Source: Siderastrea radians (taxonomy: Eukaryota; Cnidaria; Anthozoa; Scleractinia; Rhizangiidae). Taken from it: a DNA stretch of 64,000 nucleotides. Position numbers and translations under genes: made by a program. The stretch covers positions 3,552,847-3,616,846 of the forward strand of contig OZ024894.1 in the NCBI GenBank assembly GCA_964017195.1, read 5' to 3'. Positions within the stretch are counted from its first letter, which is position 1; each line of letters starts with the position of its first letter. Below the pieces are notes generated by a model. That model was not told the origin of the DNA, made no database searches, and worked only from the letters and a program-made list of their open reading frames with translations. Below, in pieces: positions 59,235 through 64,000 of the stretch.

Positions 59235-62200
59235 ATAGAATTTGCTGTTGGGAGAAAACTTATTTTCTATACATCTGACGTCGCCACTAATATAATTGAT
59301 GAAGTGGCTGGGATAGATGTACTTGTCGGCTTAATCAGTTGAAGGGATAGTATCATCACTTCAAAAAGCCAAAAAAAGAAACCTGGTCAAAAAAGCATTG
59401 CCCAGTTTAATGGCTATTCTGGTGAGCAGAAATCGTTAATAGGTGTCTTAAGCTTGTGACGGACAGGATGGAAAGTCGGGTCCACTTCAGGTTCCTCGTT
59501 TGTGTCTTCTATATCATCGGTGGAAAAAAAACTAATTTGAGGCTCATTTATTCTTTAACAATCCACTTGATATCGCCCCTTCGCGGTCAAATAGTAATTC
59601 GTTTACGAGCAGGGCACCAACAAATTTTTGCGATGTTTTTTTAACGAGAAACCAATAAAAACTTCATGACCCTGATGCCTCTTTTATAAGTTCATGTTCA
59701 GTTTTAAGTGCTCTGTGATGCAAGGCTACAAGGCAGCTTACTCCTCTGTTTCAGTTAAACTCACTTTATCATAATTGAAAGCCAGAAAAGGTCTCTGATC
59801 CTCTCCCGCTGAAAGAAGTTTAAACAGCTAACAGTCAGCTGAAGCAATGTCACAGTAACCTGCGTGTCGACTTGCGGTGCATGAGTGCCGTAGTCAAACT
59901 GACTCACTGGCAAATAATCGTAAATCGCCGCGCTGCAAAGCCTGTCGAAGGGTAATTTCAACTACATGAATACAGAATTTTAAGCTGCTGTTTGAATACG
60001 AGTCGCAAAGTTCACAAATTTGGGCTTTTTGCACGAATCCCTCGCCTTAGGTTACATGCGCCCTAGCCCGCCCGTAAGACCTCCTGTTTTTAACCCGCGT
60101 ATTCATACGTGATACGAATTGTTTACGAAGTCCTAAGTTTAGCCGCCGCGGCTTATAACTGTCGTAACTTTTCTGGGCTCTGCCTCAGTGTATTAATACT
60201 GAGGCCGACATGCGTGGACTCGTCAGTATCTTGCGTGCAATTTGAAGCTTTATTCTTAAATCGAAATGAAAGCCATTCACCGCAAACACACGCCGGCAAG
60301 TAGTGGCTAAACCATAGTATAGGAAACTACTATGGCTAACGAAGCCATAAGTCAGGACACGTAACTTGCGTTTTCGTTCATCTACCACTTAGGTACACTA
60401 GAGTTAACCTACAAGCACAAAAACATTCAGTTGCCTTTTTCCCTCTACTCATGCATTACATTGATCAAGCCACTTAAATTTGCTTGCGCAAGTCGATCGC
60501 ATCGCCGCAAGTTTCAGTTTTCCCTTCGGCCACTTTAATGCTCAGATCTGTTACCACGTCGGCCGATTTCCTGCAGGCTTTGCGAAGCACTGCGTCCCTG
60601 ATCCGTTTAGCCTGAGAACTTAGGTAAACATTGCGATTTTAGACTTGCCTTGAAATGGCGTCAGTGCAATAGGTCCGGCTGTAAAGTCCGGAACTACACA
60701 AAACGGTTCCGCAGATAGATACTAGGTTCACATGCACGTCCTCTGCAAAGCGTAAAGTTTGGCCATTTAATTTGTTATCAGGTGCTGTTAGTTGTTTTGT
60801 CAAGTTCAGAAAGCGGCCAAAATGTGTACCTCAGAGAAAACTACAACTGCATCTTCTAGTAAACGGATGCACGTGCAGCACAGGGTCTTTAGTTCCGGTC
60901 ACAACACCCTGACACTGGATTTTCAAACGGTTAGTGCTCCGTCGTCGTTCAGTTGCTCTAGCTGAAGTTAGCTCTTTTGCATTTCTTGTATTTCTTTTTT
61001 CTTTCTTTGAACTGAAGCTATTACGTGAAGTTTGATTAAATAGGGCGTGTTATAACCTGTTCAAGGAGTTATGACTAATTGAAGGACAAGGGCCGAAATG
61101 GCGCGCGAGTTAAAAGTATCAGGGGTAAAGAGAGTTTTTTCCTCACGTGCCAAGTTTCTTGCCCTATCTGTTCACGATCTGATCACCTGAAACAGACTAA
61201 GCTTATGAGAAGAAATCTACGCCTAGTGAAGCGGTTCGTACTAGATACCATGAAAATATGTCTGTACATGTTTGTAAATATGTATTTGTTTCTCACCACA
61301 GTCACAACCGCGAGTAGTACTTAACGAGTAGTGACAACTTGTCTTATGACGTTTTAAATGGAAATGCAACGTAAACATAGAAAACGTCAACTTTCTCAGT
61401 TTTCCCAGTTATTGACTAACCATTTTCAGATATTTTGGTCTTACTTACCAAGTAACCTTTGATGTATTCGCTCAATTATTCAAATCACTCTTTCATGACC
61501 GTGTCCTCACTGAGTGTGATGACTTTGGGCAAGGCCATTCAGAGAGGCACGTATTGCAAACTAAATGACGTGCTCTCCTCTTGAAAGAGACCCAACCGCA
61601 AGAAATCCGACGCGATGGTGCTCTAAATTTGTCCGTCCCCTATATAGGTTAAAGGCGGTGAAAAAATGTCCAAAATGTCATAAACCACGTGTCATATAGT
61701 ATATCTTTTTATCTTGCGGCTTTTTAATCAAAGGTCAAAATTGTTTTGAGTATCTGGAAGAGACCCGAAAAAGAGAAAGAAGTGATTGGCGCAGAAACAA
61801 AAATTATCACAAGTTTGATTTCTTTGCGGAGAGCAGCTCAATCCCCCATTTTCTGTAAGCTACACGCTAAAATCTTGCTTGATTCTATCTGAGTAAAATG
61901 GCCATGGTTATGCAATATTTATTTACACGAGTCTAGAAAGACTTGTCAGCCACAGATTAGCCGTTTCACATGATCAACTCTCCAAAATTATGTCCACCAC
62001 ATAGTTTTGTCATGTCACGTACACCGTAAAAATTATCCTACAACTTGCAAAAGCGACGCAAACAAACCCTCCAACCTCTAACAAGAGTCACCATTTCTTA
62101 AGTTAAGCCGGAAACATTAGGAATCTTAATCGCGAAGCGATAACAAGGCTTAAAGATTTATCAAACACTGTGAGGGGGTTATCAAATTTTATACAGGAAC

Positions 62201-64000
62201 TGACAAGGCTCTCCGTTAGCCGGTGGTCAAACCGGCTTTTATTAATCTTAAACTAGCCTGTGGGGTGGGTTGCCCAGAGGCTAATCTTAAACAAACTCAC
62301 GCGAGAGTGATCCTACAATGGTTATTAACTCTTTTATCATGTTTCGTTAGTCTACACAAGTTTTTTATAAGTTGAAAAAATGAATAGAGGAATATATTTT
62401 AACACAGTGATCCCTGTTATCGGGAGCATAAAACGAAAGCTTCACAAAAATCTCGTGACCTCAAATTTTCTTGTTTTCAATAAAGAAATCAAGAAAAATT
62501 TTGATATGACGTACAATGAATTAAAAGAATCTAGTCTTTTTTTATTAAAAGAAAGTTTCATCAAGTTCTCCCACTTCGCGGAAATTTAGCCGCTACAATG
62601 TTGCCCTTCCAAAATGACAAATTAAGTTGTCGCAAAAGTTTCTTGTAATGACTTGGTAATCTTGTTAAATTGTTATATACGCGTGACAAAGTAGCTTCGG
62701 TTTACTTCTTTAACGATTTCGGGCCGTTCCTCTTTATATTAATAATTTTAATAATATTCCATGGGCAATGAATCTTGAGCGAGTATTGCAAACAGTTTGA
62801 GCAAATACCTATTAATACCAATTTTGGTAACATTTTTTTTATGCGTCTCTCATCTCAATACGTTCGTATGCTATTTATTATCATTCGGTGGTGCTTTTCT
62901 CGACTTTCTATAGGCCGATAATGTATACATTTACGCAAACGAGTTTTCGGTGGTCTGAACCACTAATTTCATTGAACTGACAAAAATAACTCAAAAGACG
63001 TCATTGCATTCAAATGTGATACTTTGCATGACGTCAGCTAAAAAATTGAAGAAACAGTTCCCCTTTGTTTTGAGGTGGACAACCGGTTCAAAACAAACCA
63101 ATTTGACGTCAACGTTTGCTGGATAAATAAAAAGGTTTCTATTTAAGTTGAAACTCGAGCTAGAAGGCTACTAGAACAAGCAAAACAAAAGGTAGCGGCA
63201 CTCGTGCAGTACATTCTGGTTAGCCGGTGTGCGGAATTTTCGATAGAAAGGCTGGTCTTTCCATTGTGTTGTTTACTTAGACAAGAAAAATTTCCCATGC
63301 ACTCTTTCTCTATGCCGAAGGTGTATGAATCTTAAAAAGCCCTGCATGGGGTATCCTGATCACGTGCAACAAGAAGCTCCTTGAAAACGCTTTTCCAAAC
63401 CGGTCTTCGTTTTTTCCGTTTGCAGACGTGTGAAACGGGCCTAAAATGGCTTCACCTGGGACCCTTTATATCAGTGGTTCCACGTAATCGGTATAGTTTT
63501 TCAGGAAAAACGAGAAACAAACGGGCAAAAGCGCTGCTAATATTGGACCTGAACGACTCTCACCTACAGTTTCCATAGTATGACCGCACCTATACAACTT
63601 CCATAGTATTGACCGCACCTATACAACATTTTACTCTTCCTCTATTAGTTACTCTGATTTTTCCACTGTGACATTAGTCTCTGTACTGATAAGGATGTAT
63701 ATGCCGTATTTAAAAGCTGAAATATTTTCAACTTTTACACTTGATCCTCTCTTGTTTCAACAATTGCTACAGTTCTAATCAGTGTTCGTTAAGTTTTGTT
63801 GATGTGATTTATGAGATCAATAAATGATCAAGAGAATATGATGTGTTAATTGCATATTATATTTAATTTAGTATTCCTGTTTTATATTGTAAATTTCACG
63901 GAAATCAACGTCTTGAGTTTGTTGTTGGGGCTAGCGCAAGAGATTTTTCTCAACAAAGTTTACATACATACATCTCTTGTTTAACATTATTATATGGAAA
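59235..64000. other. Intergenic DNA with no supportable gene
   Basis: No exon with convincing splice sites, no RNA gene and no protein family could be recognised. A short hairpin GCCTCAGT/ACTGAGGC lies at about 60182-60205 and a two-copy duplication at 63571-63628. Confidence 0.45.
63571..63628. repeat. Two-copy tandem duplication of about 29 bp
   Basis: TTCCATAGTATGACCGCACC, TATACAAC is followed at once by TTCCATAGTATTGACCGCAC, CTATACAAC. The second copy has one extra T. Confidence 0.9.

Noticed and set aside
1..64000. CRISPR arrays, operons, bacterial-type promoters or rRNA genes
   Set aside because: None seen. Repeats are eukaryotic transposons and satellites, and all supported genes are spliced.

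Overview
The window is eukaryotic genomic DNA, most likely from a cnidarian and probably an anthozoan such as a stony coral. The evidence is AT-rich sequence, small exons with GT-AG introns, protein-coding exons matching animal families, TTAGGG-type telomere repeats, tRNA-derived SINEs, many short inverted-repeat transposons, and a reverse-transcriptase family that I associate with cnidarian and molluscan genomes. The species assignment is inference. Open frames that are not spliced into a gene are mostly noise or antisense shadows.

Three genes lie on the minus strand. (1) At 2.4-10.7 kb there is an incomplete gene with low-complexity Ser/Thr/Lys-rich exons and one Cys-rich B-box zinc-finger exon; it probably continues past the left edge. 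(2) At 18.0-25.3 kb there is a complete nine-exon NSUN7-like gene (RNA m5C methyltransferase family). All nine exons join in frame to 671 codons. The family's motif-VI Cys is Arg, and the SAM-binding motif is not recognisable. (3) At 31.2-53.6 kb there is a nearly complete AF4/FMR2 (AFF) family gene with 22 exons and about 1,170 residues. It includes the N-terminal basic helix, the Ser/Asp-rich tract, the large Lys/Ser-rich exon and the full C-terminal homology domain of this transcription-elongation scaffold. One small exon between 39.7 and 41.1 kb remains unresolved.

The rest is dominated by mobile DNA: a long-TIR element carrying a tRNA-like insert (1-708), a hairpin repeat (about 3.99 kb), a MITE (4.99-5.38 kb), a 2.4-kb foldback element with GTTGT arms (5.79-8.2 kb), GCAAGT-rich MITEs (12.0-12.5 kb), a MITE with a perfect 9-bp target duplication (12.73 kb, with relatives at 19.1 and 20.6 kb), an interstitial telomere repeat with an orientation switch (15.66 kb), a SINE (16.2 kb), MITE-in-MITE nesting (26.5-27.0 kb), a TTAA-flanked MITE (45.66 kb), and further MITEs and SINEs inside AFF introns.

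At 55.6-59.06 kb a pair of about 45-bp inverted repeats encloses the end of a Penelope-like element (GIY-YIG nuclease C-terminus), a frame-broken retroelement ORF (reverse transcriptase, zinc knuckle, possible nuclease), and a Penelope-type 3' tail with a hammerhead-ribozyme-like fold. Long stretches at 11-12, 13-15.6, 28.3-31, 53.7-55.6 and 59.2-64 kb show no supportable gene.
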